A stretch of 64,000 nucleotides of DNA, from contig VFFE01006673.1 of the NCBI GenBank assembly GCA_008921705.1, positions 253,593 through 317,592 of the forward strand, written 5' to 3'. The position numbers and the translations under genes were made by a program. Shown piece after piece: positions 1 through 13,740 of the stretch. Position 1 is the stretch's first letter. The number at the start of each line of letters is the position of its first letter. The stretch comes from Burhinus oedicnemus. Taxonomy: Eukaryota; Chordata; Aves; Charadriiformes; Burhinidae. Below the pieces are notes generated by a model. The model ran no database searches. It was not told the origin of the DNA and was given only the letters and a program-made list of their open reading frames with translations.

Positions 1-884
1 AACTATCCACAGGGACAGGTTGATGGGTGGCCACTCACTGTACCTGTAGCAATTTCAAGCTCTTATTGACACCTTACTGTGTTCACCTTACTTTGCAAAC
101 ATCAGACTTTAACTTGAGGTTCACTCCACAGCGAAGCAAACAAAAACCATCCAAAGAATAACAAACTCCTGAACCTCTATAATTTTTGCAAAATCACATT
201 GACACTCATCCTGGAATATTTACTTCATGGTGGGGAAAAAAAAAGAGCTAAGAGCTTCCAGACAATACAGTGCAGAGTGTCACAGAATTGCACGTAAAGG
301 AAACACCTTAAAGTGATATTAGAATTGCACAGAAGAATGGATGATCCTTTTGGACAATATTAAACAGTAGTAGCAAGAAATAACCACGAATGAAAACCTG
401 CACCAACACAAAAGACTGCCTCAGCCTGATCAGAGTAAACTTTTGGCAGAGAAAGTCTGAACTAGAACATCGCCAAAACCAAACTAAAAGTATAATCAAA
501 CTAGCTGTCCTTTTTAAAAATAAGTATCTAACATATTAGTATTTTAAGTTTTTTGTACGCTTGCGTTTCCAACCAAGATAGATAAATCCATCTTGCTTTA
601 AGTGTAAAGAAGTCATAAGCAAAGAGAAAGCCTCGGATACATAGATTTTGTAAAACGTGCTTGACAATAAGAAGCCTGACAAATGTTACTTACATATTTG
701 CACTTGTTCTTCAGTACTTAGAAAAATAAGAATACACAATCTGGAAGAACAGCATCCAGTAAATACGATGGTATGCAGGGTGGTATGCAAGATTACTGTC
801 ACACAAATAAAGCCTGCATAATGATGCTAAAACAAAACAAAACAAATACCCCCAATAAACAGAAAAGACCTCACATATTCAGAG

Positions 885-1325
885 GAACACGTTAGAAAGG
901 ACCTCAAGAGGTCACCAAGTCTATCCCATACTGGGAAAGTGGGTTAAGTGTACTCGGAGGATTTAATCAGCTCTTAAAAATCAACTAGTGAAAGATTTTA
1001 CAGCCATCCTAGACAACCTACAATGCTGATCAGCTATTCCTAGAGAGTTAGATCTCCCCTTACAAAAAAGCTTGATGACTTCTTGTGTGTCCAGTAGACA
1101 TGGAAAACAGTTGGTAACTGTCCTCAGTATAAAACACACGTTCACACTGGAAAATGTGTGCACTTTGTCTTTTTCCCCTAGCCTGAGGAAAAAAAATGAG
1201 TTACTCTAATCTTTCCTCACAGGCTCTGATGCCTAAACCTTTTATTCATATTGCTGTCCTCTGGACTGTCTCCAACCTTAACATATTGCATTGCCAAGAA
1301 CTGGGCAGAGCTTTCAGTCTAAGAC
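885..1325 (-). repeat. Ancient, heavily diverged CR1-like retrotransposon relic
   Basis: Read on the minus strand this resembles the 3' part of an old CR1 element. The left end carries the 3'-end-like block AAGGACCTCAAGAGGTCACC. Further right, near 990-1075, come the motifs CTCTTAAAAATC and AGATCTCCCCTTAC. At 1205-1285 are blocks matching the CR1 segments around TTTCCTCA, CTAAACCTTTTAT and CCTCTGGACTGTCTCCAA. It is far more degraded than the other three copies, with no open frame, so it is an old insertion, perhaps shared across birds and other reptiles. Family assignment is by recalled consensus only. Confidence 0.6.
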
Positions 1326-1390
1326 TTCACAAGTCCTAAGCAGAAATTAATAGTTACCTACCACATCCTTCTGTTACACTAAGTGTTCAC

Positions 1391-1465
1391 TATCTATATA
1401 TAGATCTATCTATACATAGCAATATCTCATTTATATATGTGCATATAGGTATGTACATATACATT
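1391..1465. repeat. AT-rich TA/CTAT microsatellite-like tract
   Basis: Degenerate TATC and TATA units alternate with TATATG and GTACATAT steps. This is a low-complexity segment, with no gene or regulatory role visible. Confidence 0.75.
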
Positions 1466-4276
1466 GTAAGCAAACCAACAGATTATTGGCTCATTCCTCT
1501 CGTGACCCATAACAACCCCTAAATCCTCAGCAGAACGATTACTAGCCAGGTCCCATTTTGTAGTGGTATGTTTTATTTCTCCTCATATTCAGTGATTCTC
1601 ATTTGTCTTTTTTACTCAATTATGAACACTTTTCTAACATGTTAAAAACAATTATGAACTCAAATTTTGCCCTCCATAGTGCTTTCAGATCTTATAAGTT
1701 TGGCACTAAATTTACTTTTTTAAAGTGCCCACCCTCCAAAAAAAGATGATTGAGAACAGACCCAAAGTAGACCACTATGATACTTGATTTGAATTGCTCT
1801 CCTAGAGCAATTTTCCAACTATTTCAGCATCCACCTACTTTTTCACCTAGACCATATTCTCTAACTTTGCTAACGAAAATAGAAAGCAGAACAGCATAAC
1901 AATTTATTAAAGTCAAGTATAATGCCTCTACTTCTTCTTTTTATACTCAACTGTGTAGAGGACTAGGAAGTGAGATTGTAAGAACAGCAGAAAAATAGAT
2001 GGAAATAATTCAGATTCTCGGTGAAGTAACAACAGTCCTGGTCAAGTCAAACTTCTGTTACTTCCTTTTTCTGTAAACTAATTTGTAAAACTTAAAGAAA
2101 AAAAAAAACTCCAGTAAAGATTACATGGTCTATATGAGTTACGTAGCCACAGAATTCTCTCTCTTCTCTTCTCCTTAGACAGCTGAAATGGAAAGACAGA
2201 ATGAGTAATTCCTTAAGCTCAAAACCATGAAGCTTTGTACATGAAAGCATATTGCTTTAACACAGACAACATCTTACCTGGCAACTTTACCCTTACCAAA
2301 GAGAAGATTATTTCACAGTGAATCCAAGAACAGAGAACTGACATTTTAAAAATGCCTTTAAGTTAGAAGGTAAAAGCAAAAAGAGCATTACCAATTCCCA
2401 GGGAACCCTCTACAAGAGAATTTCTAGGTACTGTAGATCTCAAGTGGCTACTCAGAGAAATTTTGCCATTTTATGTACAGAAGTTTTTTATTAAGGGAGA
2501 AAGTGTCTTGGTGAAAAGATACAGCTAGTTCTCTAGTTTCCATCCTTCTTTATGCTGTCAATGGCCTAAGCTGGGAGAACATAGCACCATCTGGAAAGAC
2601 TTCTGGAGATGAAAAGAAAGAAAGAAATACTCCCCTCAATTTGGGAGAGAATAGGAAATCAAACAGAAATAAGGAACACAATACAAAAGTTCCAAACTCT
2701 GTCTTTTCTAGAAAACTGAACCAGGATAAGCACAAACAATTTCTTCTTCTCAGCACTTACTGATTTTGTGCTCATAATCTAGAGGGGCTTTCTTTCCCAC
2801 TTTTGTGTCATAAAACTGAAGTAAACACGCTTGTGGATTCCTTGAGGTAAACAAGAGATTTTCTCTTGTATTTTCTGATTTAAAGCTCCCACAACACTCA
2901 GTGGGAAAGGGAGGATATATAAAATGGGTAATAAAAACAAACCTGAAACTTATTTTAGTTAAGGAGTTCATGGAATAATTAGAGAAGATATGTTTGGATA
3001 ATACTTTATCTCCTAAGCAAAAACTTATCGAAGACAGAACCTTACTACGTAACTTCTTTAGCTCCCTTCATCTTGGTAATTGGGAAAGTGACATCTTCAG
3101 TAGCAATCACTGAAAAAAAACGCAGAACAAAATAAAGAAGAGAAATTTAACAAGGCACATTTTCTTATTCATAAATAAAGCCTTTATCAACAGCACAACT
3201 TTAGGTGTCTAATACCAATGTAAAAGTAACATGTAATGATGAATTGAGCTGCACATTTTCAGAAACTGAAGAACAATAAATACAACCATTAAAAGAGAGA
3301 AAAAAGACCCATGCTGAAATATCTTGCAAACCAGAAGATGACATTACAGGTGGGAAAGAGCTGTGGAAAGATTGATTTCACCTCTTAATACAAAAATAAG
3401 AACAGCTGCTACTAGAGGAACAGCTTTTCAAGAGTGGTATTTTTAGACCGATGCAAACTCCCAAAGGGAGAAGGAAAGATCTTCTTAGCTCCACCCACCA
3501 TGTGTGTGGGTATGTGTGTGTTACCTCCCCATCCCATCATCCGTAGGGTTCTGTAATCAAGGTAGATGGGAGACTGCTCAAATCTCCTTCATCCAAACTC
3601 CTAGAGAGTCTACGTGCTTTCAAGTTGACAAGCACAGTAACAAGAACAGTTTTTAATGTGTCTTGTAAGCTATTAATTCACTCTTTAACTTACTACTTTA
3701 TTAACTGTATTTCAGACATGTCACATCCCCTAGCACAGATCCATACCACAAGTTTCTCAATGGAACAGAAGCAGCTGAAGAGAGACAGACAAGTGTGAAC
3801 ATAAACTTATGTTGGGAGTTGCATTTGGTAGATTTAAAGGTAAGAGCAAACCTCAGTTTTCATGTAAAAAAGGCTCCATGTGCACTCTAAATCCAAATTA
3901 TTTTAGATTTTGGCTTACTACGTTTGAGAGATATACTTTAAATCAGGGACCAAAAACCCTGCTTATCCACAACATTTCCCTTAGAAGAATATTATTAATT
4001 TCCATTGCATCTTTCCCAAAGGAAGAGGGCAGAGGAGAGAACCCAAAGGAACATGTCTTCTCTCTTTCATACATGTGTGATGAGTCCCTTCCAAAGTCTG
4101 AATCAAGGGCAGCAAAGGAAAGAAACTTTTCCTACCTCTTATGTCTATTCATCATCAGATATCTGGCAAGCAGACATAATGCCAGGTCCCCATCTAACAC
4201 CACTGGCAAAGTAACACAAGTAGTATGGGAAGAAATTAGCCCATCACCATTTCAGAAGCTTCTGTACACAAGTGGG

Positions 4277-4790
4277 GTTATAGAATCATAGAATCATTTA
4301 GGTTGGAAAAGACCTTTCAGATCATCGAGTCCAACCATTGACCCTACTCTACCAGGTCTGCCACTAAACCATGTCTCTAAGCACCACATCTACACGGCTT
4401 TTAAACACATCTAGGGATGGTGACTCAACCACCTCCCTGGGCAGCCTGTTCCAATGTTTGATAACTCTTTCAGTGAAAAATTTTTTCCTAATGTCTAGCC
4501 TAAACCTCCCCTGGCGCAACTTGAACCCATTTCCTCTTGTCCTATCGCTGGTTACTTGGGAGAAGAGATCAGCTCCCATCTCACTACAACCTCCTTTCAG
4601 GCAGCTGTAGAGAGCAATAAGGTCTCCCCTCAACCTTCTCTTCTCCAGACTAAACAATCCTAATTTCCTCAGCTGCTCCTCATAAGACATGTTCTCCAGA
4701 CCCTTCACCAGCTTTGTTGCCCTTCTCTGGACACGCTGCAGCACCTCAATGTCCCTCCTATACTGTGGCGCCCAAAAGTAATTCTTGCCA
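4277..4790 (-). mobile_element. CR1 non-LTR retrotransposon, 5'-truncated 3' end
   Basis: The left boundary carries the tandem ATAGAATCATAGAATCA typical of CR1 3' ends, followed by the hallmark AGGTTGGAAAAGACC. On the minus strand an open frame (about 4364-4785) encodes the C-terminal part of the CR1 ORF2 protein, with the motifs [30 protein letters not shown] and [20 protein letters not shown], ending at VVLRDMV. The reverse-transcriptase core is absent, so the copy is severely 5'-truncated and cannot move by itself. The open frame runs on past about 4790 into unrelated sequence. Its 3' tail differs from the other two young copies (ACCCTACTCTACCAGG block), so it belongs to a different CR1 subfamily. 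Confidence 0.95.
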
Positions 4791-6190
4791 CTTTGGAGAT
4801 ATCTTGTGGAGATGTGCGGAGGATAACAAAGTTGTCTGAATATGCAATTAAGCCAGGTTGGACATATTTTGGGGCCCAATCCACTACCTTATTCAGGATG
4901 TTAAGTAGCCAGAAAGCATGGTCAACAGTTTGGGGTACAAATGTATTTTATTGACGCATGGCAGACAGGATTAACCTGTCAAACCAGCTTTGTTCTTGCA
5001 TTACCAGATAATGACAAATAACTCACTGCAAATCAGGTTGGAGGTCTGAAAACTTTATGCAAATGAAATGCCTTAAAACTCTTACTTTAGAGATATCACA
5101 TAATCCCATTGCTTTTTTCTTCTTAACTCACCTATCACAGTTTAAAGAGGAAGAATTCTCTCTCATTCCTAGTTTCTCCTGAACCTATACTTTTTTTTTT
5201 TCCTTTCTTCCTTAATTTTCCTACTCCCTCAATTTTCTCTCATTAACTGGAGCCATTATTTTCCTCAAACACATGAAAACTGTCTTTCCACTCATCATCT
5301 CACAATGAAAGTTGGGGAAGACAGACAGGATAACAGCATCCTGCTGCCAGAATTAAGCTTTTCTGGAGTAACTGGGTAAATTGGCAAGACAAGTACATAT
5401 TTTTACATACAGGGAACCTGTTTGTCTACACTCCCCTCCCCTTCTTCACACTGCCAATGTCAAGTCACTACTTTCAAAAATATACTAGTGTTAAAGAAAA
5501 AGTTTCCATTAGAAATCACATCATTTTAAAAGGAAGTATAGGAAGAGCTGCTCCAAGATCAGAAGAAAGAATGAAGTCCTACTTTTTGAAATGCACAGAC
5601 GTAAATATCTTGAAAACTTGTACTGTACAATGCAACAAATCTGATCAAAATTGCATGAAGCATGATAATAAGAGAGGAGAGGGTGGCTCTACCATGCTGA
5701 GAGTATATTTAATGATAGCTAAAGAGGAAGAGGTATGATGTGCAAACAGCTGAGTAATGGTTGACGAGGATGACTAAACTGAACACGTGAAACAGAGCAT
5801 CTTCTTGGACGCAGAGAAGTCTTCTGAGCAAACTGGCCAAAATGCATACGAGGTCTTATGAAAAAAAGAAATGGGAGAGACAAAGTAAACACTGCACTTG
5901 AAACGCAGCAGACAGGAACAAAGGAGCAAGCCCCAGGATAAGGCAGCATCTTAGAAGACAGCACAGATAGTGATGCTGCTTGAAAGCATGCAGAAGACAA
6001 AGTCTCTCAGAGAATCTGAAAACTATTACTCTACTACACAACAAGGCGATAATGGAGATCTGAGAAAGCACAGCATTTACAGACAATTGGTCTGTTGTCT
6101 ACAAAGTTTTTACCAAAGTAAGTGAGTGTAAAAGAAGAAGTCCTCACTACGGCAAAACTTTGTAAAGTCCGATTTAGTTGAAATACTTAC

Positions 6191-6207
6191 CGATAACCTA
6201 CTTGTTC
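6191..6207 (-). other. Possible 17-nt micro-exon in ZNRF2 intron 1
   Basis: On the minus strand a long pyrimidine-rich tract (about 6214-6253) leads to TATTTCTGCAG, an excellent acceptor. After 17 bases comes GTAAGTATTT, an excellent donor. The pairing and spacing are what a micro-exon would show. The 17-nt length would shift the reading frame, so inclusion would act as a poison exon or belong to a non-coding transcript. Chance pairing of a good acceptor and a good donor is quite possible. Confidence 0.2.
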
Positions 6208-6645
6208 CTGCAGAAATAGAGGTAGCAATGACAAAGAAAAAAGGGGAAAACCAATCAATAACAAAAATGTCAGAGTACAAAATATTAAAGATTACAACTG
6301 GGAAGAATATATGTAAATAAAAAGTTAAATTATTATGTGGGATGTTCTCAGGAGTTTAAATATTAATTCTAAACATAGTGTTTCATTTTTTGACAGCAAC
6401 ATTAAATTATATATCAAAAGCAGTTATAATTACATTTATCATTTAGTATAACAGAAAAATTATACCTATTAAAAGTACAGTTTCAAGAAAGTCAAGGACA
6501 AATTTTTCAAAGCATACTTGTTTTCTTGCGCTTTTCATCTCATTTTTTAATCACATATACAAGAATTTTTGTTGCCTAAGCACAACAGCAGACTTTCTTG
6601 CATTATCATACTCTGTATTTTCCCTCTTTAGCTCTCAAAATAGCA

Positions 6646-6661
6646 GTCCTCCGCGGAGGAC
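6646..6661. other. 16-bp perfect palindrome with a CCGCGG centre
   Basis: GTCCTCCGCGGAGGAC reads identically on both strands. It is an isolated CpG-bearing site in AT-rich intron sequence. It could be a dimeric factor site or chance, and no function is assigned. Confidence 0.5.
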
Positions 6662-8354
6662 ACCATTTTCTTAATTCTGCAGGGAAACATCTAACCTACA
6701 GACTAATTTACTTTCATTCACTTGAAACTGGTGAGACTAAAGTATGGGGTTTTGTTTGCTTATTTGGGTTTGGTTGGGTTTTTTCCCCAGAGTAAAGGTA
6801 TGACTTATAAGGACTGAGCTTAGCAGAAAAGTCTGGGCTGAAAAATACCATTCACCCTCAGCACAAAGAACTTTTGTTTAAGGAATAACTTTTTAAAAGT
6901 ACTAACATCTCTGCTTATCATAAAGCAGCCTTTTTTTTTTTTTAAATGGAAAATTCAACTAAGACAAGTCCAGTCTGCATTGACCCCTCTATTCTTCCAA
7001 CTTGGAATATATTTACCTTAGTGTAGTGTATGGACTGTTGCGGAAACTAGGATGTAGGTTCCTAAGAAGCCAGACTTTTAACAGAATAATTAAAAACATT
7101 CTTGCAAAACAGGGAGAAGACCAAGGCTTCCAAAAAACATAATTTCAGAAAGGTGTACACTGGAATTACATCATTAAATTCTGCAGCATTAGCAGGATTT
7201 AAGTGTTTAACATGAATTATGTACAAATTTTGATAAAATTTGAGAGCAGTTTCTTTAGTTTGAATGATATGGCATTTATGTATTCTAATTACTAGCTTTG
7301 CAAAAGTTCCTGTTTCTAAGATAGAACCTTTTAATAACATTTGGGGATGTGCCATTGTGAAGAAAGCATGCAAAATGCCTAATAAGAGGAATAGTAAAGA
7401 AGATACATAATTGGTTCAGAAAAAGACAGAAGTGAACCCATAAAGAAATAAACCTCCAACCAAGTTTTCTTAACTATTGTCAGTAAAAGCGGAAGAAAAT
7501 CAAGCTATAGACTTACATGCTTTAAACATACCAATCATGACAGGTTCATCTATATTTACAGTCTTTTACCTCTATTACGAGAGAGTACATAGCACCCATA
7601 CCATAATCTGCAAAACCTTACAGAACATCCGTAAGTCACAAACTAACAAAAATTTCAAATGACGTGCCACACCATTCCTACCACAGCAACTAAGTCAGCA
7701 ATGTAATTCTTGCTTTTTCATAGTTAAGATACCACTGTTTGAACAAACCGTTAAGAAATATTTTGTGTATCACTCACATTTTAAATGACCTTTGTAGAGG
7801 ATGCCACTGAGTATTTTCTATTTTTCTCTGTTTATAACTGTTGCATTGGTTTATTAGTCAAATTGTTGAGAAATTTGAGTAGTTATCTATTTTAAACATC
7901 TACGCTTAGAAGAGATCTTGTTCACATTAATCAGATCATGATAGTATGATGCACATGCATGCATACACACACATAGAGTATACACTGTAAATAAGTTTTA
8001 AGAGAGATGTGCAGTTTGAACAAATTAGTTAAAATGACAGATATTTTGACTTTTCAGCAGTTTGAAAAATGACATGGTAACTCAAATGCTTTTATTTATC
8101 CAATTATGGCTTTTATGTAAAGAAGCATATGCTTTCATTGCTTTACTCATCCGTAATGCTACCAAAGGTAAGAGAAACTGCAACTATATAAGTATGTTTT
8201 GTTCTTCACTGTTCAAACAAAATCATGATCTGTCAATTGATATATGTAAGGATTATACATAAGAAAGGAGACACTGTCTTGAGTTTGTCTGAATACTGAG
8301 ATAGCATGAAGCTGCAACATGCTAATAAGTTCTATTTTAATAAAAAAGAGGCCT

Positions 8355-8408
8355 TGGGTTTTGGGTTGGTTTTTTTGTGGTTTTGGTTTGTTTTGGGTTT
8401 TGTTTTTT
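8355..8408 (+). repeat. T/G-rich low-complexity tract (TTTTGG-like)
   Basis: Irregular repeats of GGGTTTT, GGTTTT and GGTTTG over about 54 bases. The same composition occurs reversed (A/C-rich) at 13439-13508 and 14169-14216. It is a simple low-complexity repeat. Confidence 0.85.
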
Positions 8409-11400
8409 AAACAACTGACTAAAGAGCGATCATAGTTAGTATTCCTATTTCAGAAACGCCCTTGTAAGATCAGGTTCATAGTGTGCCAAGTGCTGCAAAT
8501 ATGTTTGTTCGCATATATGTATTAGTCCTTCCTCCAAAGAGCGTACACTCTAAAACAGACAAGAAAAAGCAATGGTTACAATGGGAGCAATGTCTCCATT
8601 ATATACTTTTGAAAGGCAGTAAGAAACTTGCCCTAGCTTACACAGAAAGACAAACAAGTCTCTAGGTGTCACCTTATATAAAAATGCTATTTGCCCACAA
8701 TGACGCTGAGACAAGGGTCACAGAAGGGTCACAGATCCCTAAAACCAGTGACTTAGCAGTTAAAATATAAAGAATTAAATGCTCAAAATAAATTAGGAAA
8801 AAAAATAAAAAATCTGGCTTTGAAGGAAGAAAAAAGCACTTTAGAACAGTTCTTGAGGGCAGCATAAAGAATGCCAGAGTCTGAGCCTGCACTTCTCTCA
8901 GGTCATTTGCATGTTCATCCCTTCACTTTCCTTCCATCTCCTTTGCTCTTGCTGTCCCTTCCTGTGGGTGGGTGTCAGCTGGTGGGGACCAGCCCAAGCA
9001 ATCAGGACTCTGAGCTTTCCCAGCGGTACACTGGAGCACCTTGCTGTATTAGCAGGCCTGCCAGGAGCGTATAAAACAATTCAGAGACTGATAGGATCAA
9101 AGCAGCAGCTAGAGGGCAAAGACCAGTAAGATGCATTTAAGTAAACCCTTCCATGATATAAACAAAACAAACAAAAAAGACCTCACAGCAAGAAACTGTG
9201 GACTTCTAGAACAAGCAACAAGCTAGTGAAGGACACAGCCCAAATGTGTACTATATACATACTTCAACAACTTATTTAAAGAAAAAAAAACTTCGATGAT
9301 GCATGTTAAATACCCAACACCTAGCTCTTCTCAAACAACTAGGATTTAATTCTCTTCTGATTCCCACTTTTTTAAAGTGTAAGGCACTCATTAAAAAAAT
9401 AATTTATGAATCTTCCATTACTTTAGACATCTAAAATCTTGAGGTAGGACTACTCAGGACTACTGCTACTACTACCCCAATGCCAAAATGATTAGAGACA
9501 CAAATTTGTATCTATTTTCCCACTGTAACTTATTCATTCTAGGTTGAAAAAAATTCACAACTTCCCAAGATCTTCTGTGAAAGAAACACTAGTTTTCTAA
9601 AGGCACGTTCAGTTAAATCAAACCCATTCTCCAAGCAAGAAAGATCTTATACTGCTAAGTATTTGGCTACTGAATTGTCATATTGTTACTTTTCACAGAC
9701 CAGGTTTTAAGAACTGCAAAGAATTAACATCATTTAGAGGTATTTTTCTGTTCCAAATCAGATCTCCTCCTTTATCTAAGGAGAGCATTAAACCCTCAAA
9801 AAGACTTCTCTTTCAGTAGACAGAAGCTGTACTTTTAATGTCTTACAAAATAAAAATCTCCATGATGCTCTTGAACGAGAACTCTCACACAAACGTTTTT
9901 ACCAGTTTTCTAGAAGGTTTTCTTATTCTGGATTTTAGGAGAGGTCAAAGTAGCTAGATCGCACATGGACACCAGCTTAAATCCACTCCTTTCGTTGTAG
10001 GAGAAGCCCTCAGAAGGCAAGTCCATTGCACACAGGTGAATGCAGTAAAAGCAACTGTGATAAATTTCACAGTATGGCCACCAACAAATTACTGAGATTA
10101 AGCCAGGCATAAGTCATCAGCTCTGGTGAAAAGACAGCCTTGTTCCAGTTCTTCCATAGTAAACTCTATCTGTATTAAAGACTACGGAGTAGTAAGCCAC
10201 AGGCATGTAAAGGACAGTCTCTGCCTCCAGTCTTTTTTGTTTCATCAAGTAACTTTTTCTAAAATTTGCCTTTCATGACCATTTTCAGGAACACCTAATA
10301 AAAGCTCCCAAAGAAAGCCTAACATTCCTGTAGGTCATCACAAAAGCACATTCTTCCTCTCTCTAGTGGAGGTCTTGCCCTGCCTGTCCTTTACAGCAGT
10401 TAGATCAAATCAGAAATCAGTAAACTGGGAGATGTGCCAATAAAAGAAAACTACTTTTATTGGTTTTTCTTGAGAAGAAGTAATACTCAACACAATTCCT
10501 GGCTTTGTGCAGTGAGAATGGCATTTAAACATTTAAACTTATGTCTTTGCTTTTCAGAACTATGTAGACATTGTACCATTCATTCTATTAATCCTATAAT
10601 CTACAACTGTAGTTTCTGTTTTGGAAAACATCTTTGCAGGGCAGCAGGCAGGCTACAGAAGACTAACAGCTGTCTAATCTTTCAGGGCAGATCCTTCAGC
10701 TCTAAGCTGAAAAATAAGTGAATACTGAACTTGTTTTGTGAACAGAAGACTGTAGCCTGACATGCTATCTTGTCTGGTACTTTCCACAGAACGTGGTAGG
10801 ACAGGCTGAAATTCTGCTTTTGGTGTAAAGCCAGTCCTTAGCTAAAACTGTATCAAAACTGTTCAGAAGCTGGCCTAAATATGACCAAAGGAAAAAACTG
10901 ATGCAGTTGGAAGGGTTATGTCATACACATGGGAATATAAATATTTTACACCCAAGTATATGCTTTTGGGTAGAAGTTGATGTAAGCATGCAAATCGCAC
11001 TCCTTCACTATTGTGTAGGTAGAATGATTTTTTTTGACACCAGAGACATTCAAAATTAAGCTCTTAGTTAAGGAAGGGAGTTAATAGCACTTAACAACAT
11101 CTATACAATGACTTCCAGAAAGAAAAATAAAAACTTCAACTAATTCACCAGGTTTCTACCTGCAACAAAATTCATGCAAGTTGCACTATATCTTGAGACA
11201 GACTAATCTTGTTATACTGTCACCTAGTTACTCTATAATCATGCAGTGACAACATTTCATGTTGAAAAAAGTTCATTTAAGCTCTTAAAAAAATTAATCA
11301 AATGTTTCAGATGCATTTATGTCACTTCAGCATGTTACTCAACCCACAACTTAGGTGGGATTATAAATCCTGCAGTATGTTATTGTTGCTCCTGATGTAG

Positions 11401-13438
11401 CCTGGTATCTCACAAAGTTGAGGGTAGTCCTATCCAGCAAAATAAAACAGCAAGCCTTCTGGAATAAATTCAAAGTACTAAAAGGACAATACAGTCTTCT
11501 AATCTACTGATATTCTGGCAAGAACATGTATACACAAATCTGAGTCTTTAGAAACGATTTAGGCAAAAATTCTGATCTCAAATGGATTAATATGGACAGC
11601 TACAGAGCTACTTTTATTTTTTTAATAGACAAACTGCTTGTACACAAGCAATTTCTACAAGATCCAGGAACATATTCTGAAGTACCAGTTATGAAAACTT
11701 TTATTACCAATTCTTATTCCCTCAGGGACAGTTTTATAAAAAGCAATTGAAAGTGAGGCAAGGAAAAAAAACCTCTTATAAAACTGCTAGCTTTTGTCTT
11801 GCACTGTTTTAACTAATCTGTTAAAGTAGGTTTGAAATTTATTTAAATGTAAAGGTACATGATGGGTTCCACCCCCAACCATTGTCCCCCCCATCCAAGC
11901 AAATATGAATAGTATTTCGTTCACTATCCAATCTCCGTATGTTTCTGTAATTACTCAGTGAACAAACTGCTTTTATACCAAACCTAAGAAATCAGAATAC
12001 CAGGGACATAACTTTTAGAATATGACTGCAATAAAAACCTTCAACTTATAAATAAAATCATGTTATAGATAATCTCTCCAATGACGAAAGTTTAAGGGGA
12101 GAGAAAAAAAAAAAAAATTAAAAAGTGGAATGCAACCCTGGAAATTACCCAACAGCTTGCCACAGTTCCCAGATATATGGCAGAGGTCCAACCTAAACAA
12201 AGAAAAGTTAGCCGTAAGTTAGGGACAACTGATTTGGAAACATAGCTTTCCCAGGACACAGAGGAAACACTAATACTAATTTTGTTTAATGATGCTATTT
12301 CCATTTTTCATTTAGAAGTTGAAATGCATGTATTCCAACAACTGAAATAGCAAAACAGATTCTCTTCTTCTCCTCCTGAAATTCACCTTATTTCTTCCAG
12401 TAGGGAAGGAGTGCAAGAAATGCACATGGTTTCCTTTTTTTTATTTGTTTAGTAGTAAACTGAATAAAGCTGCCAATGTTCTTACCATCATAATGGCACG
12501 GTAGCATACCAAAAGGTTTTCAGCGTAAGAAGGAAATAATATTTATTTAGGATTCCCACCCCTAAGGAAAATCCTGCAAGACATTTGTGAAAAGATAACA
12601 GTAAGTAGGAAAAAAAAGCACATACTATCTTAAATAAACTGCACTTAACAATAGGGAAAAAAATACTCAAACCACACAGCACTGTGCCACAGGGTCATAA
12701 AAAGAAAGGAAAAAGGTCACTGAAGTATTTACAAACCCTGTTTTCACATATGAATCAAAGTATTACTGTGTTTTCCATCTTGGTTTTGAAAGCCATTAAG
12801 TAAAATTAAACATTTACAGATTTTGTTCTTTTTCCTCCACACAAAAGATGGATCTTATCTTATTACCTCAGCATTACTGGATGCAAAACTATCCCTTTTC
12901 AAAAGTAAATATTTCAGAATACCACCTTCTAGATTTTCATCTCTTGTCCAGAAAAACTAATGTTATTTTGAAAGGTTAACCTTACAACGAGCCTCCTACT
13001 GCTCAAGGTGTCTCTCTAGTAATAATTCAAAACATATCAGAAGCTTCTCCAGGTTTTTAAACACTTATGATCAAATATTTTCATCATCTCATTTAGAAAA
13101 AGCGGTGTCATATAGCGTCAAAAAAACCTGAATGGACACTATGTCTGACAGGGTCTGTATAACCTGCTTTTTCTTCTTCTACTTCCACTTACTGGAAGGA
13201 ACCAAGCAGGGAAGTCCAGTTGAAACTACAGGACTAACAAAACTTTTAGCAGAAAATGAGAACTAGCTCCAGAAAGTCCTTAAACCACGTGAAAAACAAA
13301 CAGCAGAGATGAAACCAAGAACGAGGAAGCTGGCTTACCAATGTTTAAGAAAGCTGTGACAAGAAATCTATTTTCTAGGATAAAAGTGAACAAATAGATG
13401 ACGAATGAACTTCTAGAACCCAAATAAGATTTTTATTT

Positions 13439-13508
13439 AAAAAAAAACACACCAAAAAACCCAAAAAACCAACCAAAACAAAAAACCAACCACAAACAAA
13501 AAACAACA
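13439..13508. repeat. A/C-rich low-complexity tract (AAAACC-like)
   Basis: About 70 bases made almost only of A and C, with units such as CCAAAAAACC, CCAACC and CAAACAAA. This is the complement-type counterpart of the T/G-rich tract near 8.4 kb. No hallmark of an element is visible next to it. Confidence 0.85.
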
Positions 13509-13740
13509 CGTAGGAACTGCAGGCATATGAGTCAGACTTAGAGTTACAAAAAGCATTCCAGGGGAAATCTACCTGGTCTACTCTCAAGGCTGTCACAAAA
13601 GCTGCTTTCTGTACCACAAGGAACTGGGGCAAATGAGAGTCTATCACAAACTCTTGGTCTTTTAAATACAATTCAGTAGCTCAACCAGAAAGCTTTGGGC
13701 CAGCATGAAACCTACTATTCTTGAAAGGCACCACCTTTTA

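Noticed and set aside
1265..1320. Cys-Pro-Val on the minus strand, checked as ZNRF2 exon 2
   Set aside because: The following residues do not fit (Leu instead of Cys) and the segment is part of the ancient CR1 relic.
3809..4291. 160-codon open frame on the plus strand
   Set aside because: It resembles no family, lies in ordinary AT-rich sequence, has a second overlapping frame inside it, and its last codons are the reverse of a CR1 3' end. It is best explained by chance.
7062..7373. 103-codon minus-strand frame in intron 1
   Set aside because: No zinc-finger or RING cysteines, so not a ZNRF2 exon; composition is typical of random AT-rich sequence.
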